Shown here: positions 28,603-38,220 of the stretch, in pieces
How positions within the stretch are numbered: the stretch's first letter is position 1
Layout of the letters: each line of letters starts with the position of its first letter
NCBI RefSeq assembly: GCF_030814315.1
Contig: NZ_JAUSUV010000013.1
Location: forward strand, 1-64,000
Length of the DNA stretch: 64,000 nucleotides
Reading direction: 5' to 3'
Source of the DNA: Croceifilum oryzae
Lineage (GTDB): Bacteria > Bacillota > Bacilli > Thermoactinomycetales > Thermoactinomycetaceae
The notes under the pieces: model-generated
The model's input: only the letters and a program-made list of their open reading frames with translations
The model's database searches: none
What the model was told of the DNA's origin: nothing
Position numbers and translations under genes: made by a program

Positions 28603-28678
28603 GAAGTTCACCTCATCTGGGCTATTTGTTCTGTCTATATATACGCATATGCCCATTTATTGGTGATAATAGAAAAAA

Positions 28679-28703
28679 GCCAAGTGATGAATTCTCACTT
28701 GAC
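28679..28703 (-). terminator. Terminator after hfq
   Basis: Arms GTCAAGTGA and TCACTTGGC with loop GAATTCA followed by CTTTTTTC on the minus strand. It overlaps the hfq stop codon. Confidence 0.85.
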
Positions 28704-28943
28704 TTCTACTTCTTTATCTTCTTGAGACATAAGGGATACGGGCCGTGCTGGGGTAAACGTAGAGATCGCATGCTTATAAACCATTTGTTGTTTACCTTCG
28801 CTATCGATCACAATCGTAAAGTTATCAAAACCTCTAATGACACCTCTTAACTGAAATCCATTCATTAAATAGATGGTTACGGGTACCGATTCTTTTCGGA
28901 TCTGATTCAAAAATGTATCTTGAATATTAATGGCTTGTTTCAA
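28695..28943 (-). CDS. hfq: RNA chaperone Hfq
   Basis: Seen: 82 residues from TTG 28943 with AGGAGG eight bases upstream. [39 protein letters not shown] is Sm1, and [15 protein letters not shown] is Sm2 with the YKHA core. Known: hexameric Hfq binds U-rich RNA and has only mild roles in Bacillales. Context: after miaA, as in most bacteria. A hairpin overlaps its stop codon. Confidence 0.97.
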   Translation of the reverse strand: MKQAINIQDTFLNQIRKESVPVTIYLMNGFQLRGVIRGFDNFTIVIDSEGKQQMVYKHAISTFTPARPVSLMSQEDKEVEVK

Positions 28944-28975
28944 AGTAAGTACCTCCTATGTTATCAGTAAGGTAT

Positions 28976-29905
28976 TTATTCTCTGTACTCCGGAAACTTT
29001 CCTGCCACTTGCTCTTTAATTTCTTCAAAGATTCCTTTTTTCGTTACATCATACCAAAGAATCTCATTCGATCTCCTAAACCAGGAGAGTTGACGTTTCG
29101 CATAATTACGAGATCCTTTTTTAATCTGTTCAATAGCAGCATCTAAAGACCACTCTCCATCGAGATACCGATAAATCTCCTTATAACCGATCGCATGCAT
29201 CGAAGTAGCCGTCCTTTGGTATCCCTTTTGACGTAACAACTGTACCTCTTCTACAAGCCCCTGCTCTATCATCAAATCAACGCGCAGATTAATTCGTTCG
29301 TACAGTAATTCCCTTGGCATGGTTAGACCAATCCATAAAGAACGATAAGGCGACTCTCCCTTTTTACTAAGTTGTGAGATCGACTGACCTGTCTGATCAT
29401 ATACCTCTAAAGCCCGTATTAACCGTTTCTGATCGTTTGGATGTAATTTTTGTGCCGATGTTGGATCTACTTCTTGTAAACGTCTATGTAGAGCTTCATT
29501 TCCTTCTTTTTCTGCTAACTCTCTTAACTCTTGTCTCAAGCTAGGGTTTTCTTTTACATCTGGCATGAGATAGTTATGTGTAACCGAGTCAACATATAAG
29601 CCTGTCCCACCTACTAGAATGGGAAGGTGAGATCGCCCGGATACTTCTGCAATCGACTCTCGAGCAATCCTCTGAAACTCCTGCACTGAAAAAGGATAGT
29701 CAGGATCGTATCGATCAATGAGATGATGAGGAACAAGCTCCCTCTCTTCCTTTGATGCTTTGGCTGTCCCAATATTCATATAGCGGTATACTTGCATCGA
29801 GTCTCCCGATATGATTTCTCCATGAAATTCCCCAGCTAATTCCAAACTTAGAGATGTTTTCCCTACGGCAGTTGGCCCCACAATCACCAACAAATTAGGC
29901 TTCAT
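28976..29905 (-). CDS. miaA: tRNA dimethylallyltransferase
   Basis: Seen: about 309 residues from ATG 29905. LVIVGPTAVGKTSLSLELA is the Walker A, ISGDSMQVYRYMNIGTAK the catalytic Asp region, GGTGLYVDSVTH and KRLIRALEVY the substrate sites, and RNYAKRQLSWFRR the C-terminal signature. A longer frame overlaps the previous gene. Known: it adds the isopentenyl group to A37 of tRNAs reading U-initial codons, the substrate of MiaB, also encoded here. Confidence 0.97.
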   Translation of the reverse strand: MKPNLLVIVGPTAVGKTSLSLELAGEFHGEIISGDSMQVYRYMNIGTAKASKEERELVPHHLIDRYDPDYPFSVQEFQRIARESIAEVSGRSHLPILVGGTGLYVDSVTHNYLMPDVKENPSLRQELRELAEKEGNEALHRRLQEVDPTSAQKLHPNDQKRLIRALEVYDQTGQSISQLSKKGESPYRSLWIGLTMPRELLYERINLRVDLMIEQGLVEEVQLLRQKGYQRTATSMHAIGYKEIYRYLDGEWSLDAAIEQIKKGSRNYAKRQLSWFRRSNEILWYDVTKKGIFEEIKEQVAGKFPEYRE

Positions 29906-29931
29906 CGTACCACACCCTTTCCACTGAAGTC

Positions 29932-30609
29932 CTAGTCGACTCTCATTAACTTCTGACACTCTTCAAGTACTTTTACAGGTATCTGATTCATTACTTGGTA
30001 CTTTTTCTGAAATATTTCTTCGATCAACCTTTCAATCTCAGAACCGAGAATCATTTCCTTACCTTGTTTCAGAAATAAATGTAGCGGTACAGATGGATCT
30101 CCTTGTTTTAATGGCGGCTGTAGATAGGTGACGTTGACCAGATTCACAAATTGATTCTTTTCAAAAAAACGATTTCTCCGAGCGCAAGTCTGTTTCTCAA
30201 GCTCTGTATGTGCAAATTCTTCTTTCTCTGTCTCCAGTACAATTCCTTTTAAGGAATGATATCCTGCTCTTTTTGCACCATCCATCAGAATCTCCTCTAT
30301 TTTCTTTAGAGTCATACTCCCTATCCCATGGCTTCTTATGTGTGGATTCGTTGCAAGATATACAATAAAGCCCATATTTATGTTGGAGAAATAATGGGCA
30401 GTCGCAAGAGAACAGATTTCACTCTCATTTTGATATCCTACTAGAAAGGTATAGGAGTCTGGAAAGGAAGATGTTTGGCTTGATAGACCCCGATAAAATA
30501 CATCGTGTGGCTCCCTCACTTCATCGGGGAATGATTGATCATAAATCTCAAATGCTTTTTGAATGAAGATTTGATCCTCAGAAGTAAGCTCTTTCCATGT
30601 AATATCCAC
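29932..30609 (-). CDS. GNAT-family acetyltransferase
   Basis: Seen: 225 residues, GTG start with AAGGGGATT upstream. VYLATNPHIRSHGIGSMTLKKIEEI is the acetyl-CoA pyrophosphate loop (R/Q-x-x-G-x-G/A) of GNAT proteins, and FFEKNQFVNLVNVTYLQPPL the usual C-terminal strand. A final helix (about 190-225) is an added tail. The substrate is unknown. It ends 26 bases before the miaA start, so it may be the first gene of a GNAT-miaA-hfq unit. Confidence 0.75.
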   Translation of the reverse strand: MDITWKELTSEDQIFIQKAFEIYDQSFPDEVREPHDVFYRGLSSQTSSFPDSYTFLVGYQNESEICSLATAHYFSNINMGFIVYLATNPHIRSHGIGSMTLKKIEEILMDGAKRAGYHSLKGIVLETEKEEFAHTELEKQTCARRNRFFEKNQFVNLVNVTYLQPPLKQGDPSVPLHLFLKQGKEMILGSEIERLIEEIFQKKYQVMNQIPVKVLEECQKLMRVD

Positions 30610-30627
30610 TTTGAATCCCCTTAATAA

Positions 30628-30656
30628 AATAGAGGACTATGGTTGAGCCCTCTATT
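30628..30656 (-). terminator. Terminator after methyltransferase gene
   Basis: Arms AATAGAGG and CCTCTATT with a 13-base loop; the minus-strand tail is TTTATT. Moderate strength. Confidence 0.6.
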
Positions 30657-30699
30657 CTTCCAATTTTGTTTGCACAGCAAACTTGTCTATATAAACAAC

Positions 30700-31425
30700 T
30701 TATGGTGAATCAGATTTTCGTATAACTCCCCAAGCAAATTGCGAAGACTCTTTTACAATCGTAAATCCTAATCGCTCGAACTCTCCACTGCCGGGTCTCT
30801 CTTTTAGCATAACCAACCGCCTAGCAACGCGAACAGCGTGTTGTACCGATTCTTGATCAAGTGCTACAGGGTTGGCAAGCGGTTTTAACACTTGCATCGC
30901 AGAAGAGGTTTTAATGGTTTCACGAAACATCGGATCAAAGATAACCACGTCAAAAGAATCATTTTTCATATTCGGAAGCGTATCGCGATAATCTTGTCCC
31001 ATCACTTCCACTCTTCTCATCGCGGCATCTAACCGGGTTCGATTCGTAATCATGGTCTTCAGACCCTGTCTTACCATCTGTGCTAAAACAGGCTCTGACT
31101 CTAAGCCAACCACCCGTCCTGATTCACCAACAGCATAACTTGCCACAATCGCATCAGAAGCCATGCCCAGTGTACAGTCGAGCACGTGATCCCCTGATTG
31201 TAGCTCTGCAAATTTCACCAATGAATCCGATTCGCCACGAGCTAAGTTTTTGATTCTAAGGGCTGAGGTATTTGGATGAAAATGAAAAGAATGACCGTCT
31301 TTTCGCTCATAGCGCCAGCCTTTTTTCGTGATTAAAATCACTTCATCGCGATCTGCTTGGTCAAATAAACCAGGGAGTGATAAGCGATGTCGTTCTTGAT
31401 ACGGAACAGCTAACTCCCCCGCCAA
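30700..31425 (-). CDS. Class I SAM-dependent methyltransferase (YpiP/RsmJ-like)
   Basis: Seen: VLDCTLGMASDAIVASYAVGESGRVVGLESEPV is the SAM-binding motif, and FDVVIFDPMFRETIK carries a D-P-x-F active motif of the RsmJ-like group. Only TTG 31425 is available as a start in this frame. Upstream, however, the same frame encodes KILFVSTSFHPDDELVEEAK, which looks like a real N-terminus. A single extra T at 31489 separates it from an ATG at 31492. Inferred: the true gene begins at 31492 and is broken by a one-base insertion, by sequencing error or mutation. The substrate is unknown. Confidence 0.8.
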   Translation of the reverse strand: MAGELAVPYQERHRLSLPGLFDQADRDEVILITKKGWRYERKDGHSFHFHPNTSALRIKNLARGESDSLVKFAELQSGDHVLDCTLGMASDAIVASYAVGESGRVVGLESEPVLAQMVRQGLKTMITNRTRLDAAMRRVEVMGQDYRDTLPNMKNDSFDVVIFDPMFRETIKTSSAMQVLKPLANPVALDQESVQHAVRVARRLVMLKERPGSGEFERLGFTIVKESSQFAWGVIRKSDSP

Positions 31426-31546
31426 CTGCTTCGCTTCTTCTACTAGTTCATCGTCTGGGTGAAAAGAAGTGCTTACAAATAATATTTTACATCACTCGCT
31501 TTGAAACAAAATGTGTTCTTAGTGTTCATCGGTTCCATTTCATATA

Positions 31547-31579
31547 ATTCATCCCCCACCATCATGATGGGGGATGAAT
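31547..31579. terminator. Strong hairpin between mutL and methyltransferase gene
   Basis: Arms ATTCATCCCCCA and TGGGGGATGAAT around CCATCATGA. It lies downstream of mutL on the minus strand but has only an A/T-mixed tail, so it may be a terminator or a stabilising hairpin. Confidence 0.55.
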
Positions 31580-31679
31580 AGCTACCATGCTTCAATTACT
31601 CATTTTACTTTGATTATCCTCAGAAAAGCCTTAATACCACAGCTTATCAAGGGATTAAAACATTACTATGGCTTCGTTA

Positions 31680-33644
31680 TTACATGACCCTTTTAAACAT
31701 TTTTTCTAACTCATACGTAGTGAAATGAACGAAAATCGGGCGTCCATGTGGACAAGTAAACGGATTTTCACATCCTGATAATTGATGAAAGAGAGACTCC
31801 ATCTCTTCGTGTCTGAGGTGACGATTCGCCTTAATCGCCGCCTTACACGACATCATCTTCGCGGAGGCATCTCGTAGCACTGCCACATCAACCTTGCCAT
31901 GATCCTTCAAGTAATGAATGATCTCATGGATCAAAGTCACTTCATTTTCCTTTGGAAACCAACTTGGATAGGCCCGAATCATAAACGTATTTCCACCAAA
32001 TGGCTCCAAATCCAAGCCCCAATCTTGCAGTTCTGCTAAATAATTTTCTAATGTCTTCGCTTCTGAAATCGTACATTCAATGGTTAACGGAATTAACAAC
32101 GTTTGTTGTGTACTATTTTTTTCGCCCATTCTGCGATAAAAGATTTCATAATAAACTCGTTCATGGGCGGCGTGTTGATCTACTAGATAAAAGCCATCAT
32201 CCGATTGGGCAACGATATAAGTTCCATGTACTTGAGCCAGCGGTAATAGTAGTGGAAAACGTGAGTTAGTCGTCTCTGTTGATTCATCTCCAGTCGTAAT
32301 CTCTAGAGACTCTGCTTGCTTATCTACCACCGCCATGTCTCGCAAACCTGGCTCTACCTTTTCTTCTACTGGAATCGACATTTGATTGCCATATGGAAGT
32401 GACGAAAATGTTTCCTGAATCATGGGTCTCTCTAGCTTATTTTTCTCTTCTGCTCTAAAATCGATGTCTTTTTTCTGGTCAGATAGAGGAAAAGTGGGGG
32501 CTTTTTGCGCCTGTGGATGATCATTCCATAGAGAAGCCCTCTCTTGAACCTGCCAATCTGTATTGGAACGAACAGGTGTAAAAGATAACTCCGATTGCTC
32601 GGGCTTCGATGCGACACTTTTTATCGTTGCTACACCCGTAGCCTGTGGAACGAGTCGTTGCTTATGAAAAGCGCCCTGGACAGACTGCTCGATTAATTGA
32701 CATAGTTCACGTTCCTTGCTCAAACGAACTTCTAATTTGGTCGGATGAACATTTACATCTACTAACTTGGGGTCCATCTTGATTTGGACCACACCAATGG
32801 GATAACGTCCATTTGGAAGGAGCGTTCCGTATGCCCGCAGGATAGATTGAGAAATCGGAATGCTCCTTACATAGCGACCATTTAAGATGATAGAGAGGTA
32901 GGAACGATTCGATCTGGTCAACTCAGGCTTCGAGATAAACCCACTTAATTGAAAATCACCATCTTCTCCTCCTACTTGCATCATCTGGGAAGCAACCTGT
33001 TTCCCATAGATGGCATGGATGACATGAAGTAATTTCCCATCTCCAGGTGTTCGGAAAAGCTCTTTTCCATTGTGAATAAGCGTAAACGATAGATCTGGAC
33101 AAGAAAGAGCTAGCCTCCCCATAACATCTGCTACTTGACTCACTTCCGTGTTGACGGTCTTCAAGTATTTCAAACGAGCCGGAGTATTATAAAACAAGTC
33201 ACGGACCACCACGTCCGTTCCTCTGGAGCGTGAAGTATCTTCGGTCCGTAATAACTGTCCGCCTTCGATCGTTAATAAAGTCGCAAGTTCGGAAGCATCT
33301 TCAGCTGTCTTCAGCTCCACTTTCGACACCGATGCAATACTGGGTAATGCTTCCCCGCGAAATCCCAATGTCTGAATTTGAAATAAATCGCGCTCACGCT
33401 GAATCTTACTAGTAGCATGTCGTTCAAAAGCGATGACTGCATCTTCGCGCTCCATCCCCGAACCGTTATCAGAAACACGAATATACGAGATACCTCCCTC
33501 TTCCAATTGCACCGTAATTTTATCTGCCTTGGCATCAATCGCATTTTCCACTAACTCTTTCACGATGGAAGCAGGGCGTTCTACTACTTCTCCTGCGGCA
33601 ATCTGATTCGCCAACTGCTCATCTAGCACACGAATTTTCCCCAT
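31680..33644 (-). CDS. mutL: DNA mismatch repair protein MutL
   Basis: Seen: about 654 residues from ATG 33644 (GAGGAGG upstream). The ATPase domain has EVVERPASIVKELVENAIDA, SDNGSGM and GFRGEALPSIASV. A variable linker spans about 335-450. The C-terminal endonuclease domain has DQHAAHERVYYE, ASAKMMSCKAAIKA and CPHGRPI. Known: MutL is activated by MutS and, where the DQHA motif is present, nicks the new strand. Context: 66 bases downstream of mutS in the same direction, as in B. subtilis. Confidence 0.98.
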   Translation of the reverse strand: MGKIRVLDEQLANQIAAGEVVERPASIVKELVENAIDAKADKITVQLEEGGISYIRVSDNGSGMEREDAVIAFERHATSKIQRERDLFQIQTLGFRGEALPSIASVSKVELKTAEDASELATLLTIEGGQLLRTEDTSRSRGTDVVVRDLFYNTPARLKYLKTVNTEVSQVADVMGRLALSCPDLSFTLIHNGKELFRTPGDGKLLHVIHAIYGKQVASQMMQVGGEDGDFQLSGFISKPELTRSNRSYLSIILNGRYVRSIPISQSILRAYGTLLPNGRYPIGVVQIKMDPKLVDVNVHPTKLEVRLSKERELCQLIEQSVQGAFHKQRLVPQATGVATIKSVASKPEQSELSFTPVRSNTDWQVQERASLWNDHPQAQKAPTFPLSDQKKDIDFRAEEKNKLERPMIQETFSSLPYGNQMSIPVEEKVEPGLRDMAVVDKQAESLEITTGDESTETTNSRFPLLLPLAQVHGTYIVAQSDDGFYLVDQHAAHERVYYEIFYRRMGEKNSTQQTLLIPLTIECTISEAKTLENYLAELQDWGLDLEPFGGNTFMIRAYPSWFPKENEVTLIHEIIHYLKDHGKVDVAVLRDASAKMMSCKAAIKANRHLRHEEMESLFHQLSGCENPFTCPHGRPIFVHFTTYELEKMFKRVM

Positions 33645-33715
33645 GAACATATCCTCCTCTCTATAAACAAAGGAACGAGAGATTGGCTTCTACCATCTTC
33701 CCGCCCCCAAAATAG

Positions 33716-36469
33716 CTATTTCAATAATTTTTTCTTTAACTCTAAAACAAACTGCATCGTTTCAAATGGTGTTTGATTCATTAGATCAAACTGTAATACG
33801 GCAGATAATACTTCTTCCTCTGCTACAGAGCGACCAACAGACAGTCTAGGCTCTGATCGTTTTTCAGTATCTACTACTTCTCGTTCCGCTTCATGAACAA
33901 CTTCCTGCTCTTGTGATTTTTTAGCTCCACCAAAATCAAACAAACTTAGCTGTCCATCTGGATCGTCTGTTTGATATACCATTGGTTCCTCATGAACTTC
34001 TGAGAGATGTGGACCATTAGCTTGAGCTGAAACGGCACAAGCAACAGCGGATTCCGTACTACCAACCTCAAGTCGCTCTAAGATCACTTTTGCACGCTGG
34101 ATTACGGTAGTAGGCAGTCCAGCTAACTCAGCAACGTGAATTCCATAGCTTCGATCCGCTCCACCTGAGACAATGCGATGTAGGAACACGACTTTTCCGT
34201 CTTTCTCAATACATTTTGCATGTACATTTACAAGACGTTCCAGCTTTTGGTCTAGTTGTGTTAGCTCATGATAGTGAGTGGAGAATAGAGTCTTCGCTCC
34301 CACATGATCATGAATATATTCGACAATGGCATGCGCAAGAGCTAAGCCATCATAGGTGGATGTCCCTCTTCCTACTTCATCTAGTAGAATCAAACTACGG
34401 GATGTCGCTTCTCGAAGTGCTTGACACGTCTCGGCCATCTCCACCATAAATGTACTTCGCCCACCTACTAAATCATCTGCGGCTCCGATTCGCGTAAAGA
34501 TCCGGTCTGTTAACGGAATCCGTGCAGACTGAGCGGGAACAAAGCATCCAATCTGACTTAAAATCGTAATCAGAGCCACTTGTCTCATGTAGGTCGATTT
34601 CCCAGCCATATTCGGTCCCGTAATGAGATACAATTCGCGAGATTGATGATTCAGTTCTACATCATTGGCGATAAACTCCTGATCATCGCGTGCAAGTGCT
34701 TCAACCACTGGATGTCGCCCTGCAACGACTACCATTTCATCTCCTTCATGCACCTCTGGACGCACATACTGTCCTTCAGCAGAAACCTTCGCAAATGCAT
34801 GTAGTACATCTAATTCAGCCACCTGCTCTGCCAGCTTCTGAAGTCGTCCTACATGTGTAGCTAGATGATTTCTTACCCCACAAAACAACTCATACTCCAA
34901 GTCCATCGACTTCTCAGACGCGTCGAGGATCAATTGTTCTTTCTGTTTTAGCTCAGGAGTAATAAACCGTTCCGCGTTGGCCAGAGTTTGTTTTCGTTCA
35001 TATAATCCTTCTGGAAGATTTCGTAAATTCGAGCGAGAAATCTCGATATAGTAACCAAATATACGGTTATAACCAATCTTGAGAGACTTAATCCCTGTTC
35101 GATTACGCTCTTGTTGCTCTAAAGTAGCAATCCACTGCTTTCCATTCTTTTGAACATCGCGATACTGATCCAGCTGTTCGTGATATCCGGTCTGAATGAT
35201 GCCTCCTTCTTTTACAGAGAGAGGGGGTTCTGCCACAATCGCCTTTGATATGTATGTCTGTAAATCTACGCACTCATCTATCTCTACTAGAAGGGAGTGA
35301 ATCCGTTTTGACGGCAACTGACGTAACAAATCTTTTAAATCAGGGATCGCAGCCAACGAACGATGGAGCGCCACCAAATCACGAGCCGTAGCAGATCCGT
35401 ATGAAATCCGGGCGGCTAAACGTTCCAAGTCGTATACATTCTTTAACTGAACCCGAACATCATCTAATAATAATAAATGTTCCAGATAGGCAGCTACGAC
35501 ATCTTGTCGGTTCTGAATCTCTTCTAACCGAAGTAGCGGCTTGTCCAACCATTTTTTTAATAGCCTGCTTCCCATAGCCGTAACCGATTGATCTAATAAT
35601 CCTAAGAGGGAACCACGCTTCTTCCCTTCTCCCATCGTAATCGTCAATTCCAAATTACGACGAGCCACTTCATCCAACATCATATACTGCTTAGCATCGT
35701 ATCGATGAAGCCTTTGCAGATGGCCTAAGGAACGTTTCTGCGTATTTTGTAGATAAGCATATAGAGTAACTAATCCTTTTTTCAAGCCAACAGTTGAGCA
35801 TTCTTGATGAAAAGTAGGAAACTGGCTCTCCACCTTCTTCAGAAGATCCTCAAATTGCGACTCTTCCACAGAAAACGGTGTAACCATGACACGATATCGC
35901 TTTTGCAACATCGTCCCTATATCTTCTCGATCTAATAAAGCATCTTCAACTAATAATTCTTTTGGCTGATATGACAAGATTTCATCTAATAGCGAAGACA
36001 AATCTTGTAATTCAGTAAGATGAATCTCACCAGTTGATAAGTCCACAGCCGATAAACCATATAGAGAATGACTCTGCACAACCGTTACAAGAAAGTTATT
36101 TTCTTGATCCGTCAGCATCGATTCTTCCATCACAGTTCCTGGGGTGACGAAACGGATAATCTCTCTCCGAACGACCCCTTTTGCAGAAGATGGATCTTCT
36201 ACCTGTTCACAAATAGCGACTTTATAACCTTTTTCAATTAGGCGTTCGATATAGGTACTAGCAGAATGATACGGAACTCCGCACATCGGAATTCGCTCTT
36301 CTGTTCCTCCACCGCGCCCTGTCAATGTAATCTCTAGTTCTTCTGCAGCTAATTGAGCATCTTCAAAAAATAACTCATAGAAATCCCCTAAGCGAAAAAA
36401 TAAAAAGGCATCGGGGGCTTGGGCCTTAATCTTAAGGTATTGTTCAATCATCGGAGTATATTTAGCCAA
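33716..36469 (-). CDS. mutS: DNA mismatch repair protein MutS
   Basis: Seen: 917 residues, slightly longer than B. subtilis MutS. The start is TTG 36469 with GGAGG nine bases before. FFRLGDFYELFFEDA holds the mismatch-wedge Phe-x-Glu, ITGPNMAGKSTYMRQ is Walker A, ILLDEVGRGTSTYDGLALAHAI Walker B and signature, and FSTHYHELTQL the final ATPase motif. A ~110-residue acidic tail includes DPDGQLSLFDF, resembling a beta-clamp-binding segment. Known: it recognises mismatches and recruits MutL. Confidence 0.98.
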   Translation of the reverse strand: MAKYTPMIEQYLKIKAQAPDAFLFFRLGDFYELFFEDAQLAAEELEITLTGRGGGTEERIPMCGVPYHSASTYIERLIEKGYKVAICEQVEDPSSAKGVVRREIIRFVTPGTVMEESMLTDQENNFLVTVVQSHSLYGLSAVDLSTGEIHLTELQDLSSLLDEILSYQPKELLVEDALLDREDIGTMLQKRYRVMVTPFSVEESQFEDLLKKVESQFPTFHQECSTVGLKKGLVTLYAYLQNTQKRSLGHLQRLHRYDAKQYMMLDEVARRNLELTITMGEGKKRGSLLGLLDQSVTAMGSRLLKKWLDKPLLRLEEIQNRQDVVAAYLEHLLLLDDVRVQLKNVYDLERLAARISYGSATARDLVALHRSLAAIPDLKDLLRQLPSKRIHSLLVEIDECVDLQTYISKAIVAEPPLSVKEGGIIQTGYHEQLDQYRDVQKNGKQWIATLEQQERNRTGIKSLKIGYNRIFGYYIEISRSNLRNLPEGLYERKQTLANAERFITPELKQKEQLILDASEKSMDLEYELFCGVRNHLATHVGRLQKLAEQVAELDVLHAFAKVSAEGQYVRPEVHEGDEMVVVAGRHPVVEALARDDQEFIANDVELNHQSRELYLITGPNMAGKSTYMRQVALITILSQIGCFVPAQSARIPLTDRIFTRIGAADDLVGGRSTFMVEMAETCQALREATSRSLILLDEVGRGTSTYDGLALAHAIVEYIHDHVGAKTLFSTHYHELTQLDQKLERLVNVHAKCIEKDGKVVFLHRIVSGGADRSYGIHVAELAGLPTTVIQRAKVILERLEVGSTESAVACAVSAQANGPHLSEVHEEPMVYQTDDPDGQLSLFDFGGAKKSQEQEVVHEAEREVVDTEKRSEPRLSVGRSVAEEEVLSAVLQFDLMNQTPFETMQFVLELKKKLLK

Positions 36470-36534
36470 ATTTCTCTTCCTCCGGCTATTATTCTATCAA
36501 TTCTATATCTTACTTATTGTAACATGCATAGAAA

Positions 36535-36568
36535 AAGGGAACAACTATAACGTACCATAGGTTCCCTT
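36535..36568 (-). terminator. Terminator after amidoligase gene
   Basis: Arms AAGGGAAC and GTTCCCTT with inner CTAT/ATAG pairing; TTTTTC follows on the minus strand. It separates the amidoligase-like gene from mutS. Confidence 0.8.
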
Positions 36569-36580
36569 CAATGCCTTATG

Positions 36581-38014
36581 TTACCTTTTCTTTGCATGAT
36601 ACGGAGGGAGTCTCCAAGCTTTCCGTAGGTCCAATGACTCATCCCACGTCTTTCCTTGCTGGATGAATGAAAAAAACTCATCAACCACATTTTGATATGC
36701 TTCATAATCATCTAAACGCTTAATATCTTGCCATAGATCTGGAATCCATTCTTTTAGCACTGCTTTATTTCCATCATAGTAAGCCTTTTGAATACCGGCA
36801 TCACTTAACGGATTGTACATCAACTGTTCGAAATTACCGGCAATTATTTTTGACAAAACCAGCACACCTTTAGTCAGAGTAGGGGTTATTAACCAACTAG
36901 GCGGGGTGCGATATTCAAAGCCACCATGTTCCTGCATGCGATAATCTCCGAGGAATCCATATTTAGGACGTCGGTCTTTCCCTCTAGGATCTTCGCATAC
37001 TACTAGCGGCAAAGCCAAGTAATTATCTAAAGCCCGAAGCAATTGGAAACTAGGCTCAATCCCACTAAAGTGAACATGACCACCTATCGGGTATTTCGGG
37101 TAAGGGAGAGCTCCTGCTAACCACTTACACTGCACATGCTGTACCTTCTTCGCAGCATGTAACAAACACTGATAGACACGAACACTTAATCGCAGAGGAT
37201 CTGTCGTAGGATCTGGCCTGAGCTCCACTATCGGTTTATGACTTCGATTATCTCCTAACCATGCCGCATCACACCCTATTTTCCCTTGAATCGGAAAATA
37301 TTTTGATGCGACAATCAAACTTCCTTTCGGAGTAACCATAATAAATTCAGGATCAGCACCTAGCATAATCGTTTTCACTGAAGTGCTCGACTTCCTAAGC
37401 CTTTTGCGATAATCAGATACAGCTTTAATAAAGAGTCTCTCTAGATCTTCATTTAGCTTAGGACTCGGATCAACCTGAACAATCGATATCTTTTTACTAG
37501 TACCCACTCCGCATGTTACCATGCCATAATCCAATCCCGTTGCATATAAAGCCCTCACTGCTATCTTCTGCACTCGTCTGATTTCCCGATCATTATCTGG
37601 ATCTGTAACCCTTACATATGTTTTTTTCTTCACTTTTTGCTTTTTCTTGGACTGACTTAACCAAACACTCGTCTCTTTAGATCGATACACACTAAGTACT
37701 TTCGTCTGAAAAATACTAAACACATATTCACGAAGAAACTGCCGGCTACTGCCTACCACCTGAATCCCATGTAATTGAAGAATGTCATTATGTTGTTTTG
37801 CACTTTTTAGTTTCTCTACTTGTTTTTCGTTGTTTAATGTGTAGAACGTTGAAGACGTACGTATCGCCCCAGATATATGGATCTGATCGTCGGTCGTCTC
37901 CAAAAGGATGGAAGGCGCAAACCTGTGATCAACACTGACAAGTTGTTCGCGAAGACCTTGCAGTTCTTCTTGTTCAGATTCCTTTGCATCTAATGGTAGG
38001 GTAACGGCTCCCAT
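36581..38014 (-). CDS. PhiEco32-like COOH.NH2 ligase-type (amidoligase) protein
   Basis: Seen: 477 residues. After a poorly conserved N-terminal half, TIMLGADPEFIMVTPKGSLI, GCDAAWLGDNRSHKPIVELRPDP, PIGGHVHFSGI and QEHGGFEYRTPPSWL follow the pattern of phage phiEco32-like amidoligases of the glutamine-synthetase fold. The E, H and R residues of the ATP/metal site are visible. Known: such enzymes are predicted to form amide bonds, for example on peptides or surface polymers. Context: inserted between mutS and the YcxB-like/cotE genes, which are adjacent in B. subtilis. Inferred: a cell-surface or spore peptide substrate is possible but unproven. AAGGGGAAAGG precedes the start. Confidence 0.7.
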   Translation of the reverse strand: MGAVTLPLDAKESEQEELQGLREQLVSVDHRFAPSILLETTDDQIHISGAIRTSSTFYTLNNEKQVEKLKSAKQHNDILQLHGIQVVGSSRQFLREYVFSIFQTKVLSVYRSKETSVWLSQSKKKQKVKKKTYVRVTDPDNDREIRRVQKIAVRALYATGLDYGMVTCGVGTSKKISIVQVDPSPKLNEDLERLFIKAVSDYRKRLRKSSTSVKTIMLGADPEFIMVTPKGSLIVASKYFPIQGKIGCDAAWLGDNRSHKPIVELRPDPTTDPLRLSVRVYQCLLHAAKKVQHVQCKWLAGALPYPKYPIGGHVHFSGIEPSFQLLRALDNYLALPLVVCEDPRGKDRRPKYGFLGDYRMQEHGGFEYRTPPSWLITPTLTKGVLVLSKIIAGNFEQLMYNPLSDAGIQKAYYDGNKAVLKEWIPDLWQDIKRLDDYEAYQNVVDEFFSFIQQGKTWDESLDLRKAWRLPPYHAKKR

Positions 38015-38156
38015 AACCTTTCCCCTTTCTACGCACCACCCATGGCTACCTTTTATGCCTTTTATACGGTAAACACTAAATCCATTGGTTATTTATATGC
38101 AAATGCGTTAGCACGAGTGCGTACTCCAAGACACTTATTCTGATCTCCACTCTGAA

Positions 38157-38210
38157 CAAAAAACAGACTCCCCTGCATGGTATTCAAATCCATTCAGGCT
38201 GGAGTCTGTC
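38157..38210 (-). terminator. Terminator after YcxB-like gene
   Basis: Arms ACAGACTCC and GGAGTCTGT (38163-38209) with a long, partly paired loop; TTTTTTG follows on the minus strand. Confidence 0.75.
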
Positions 38211-38220
38211 TTGGTTATTT

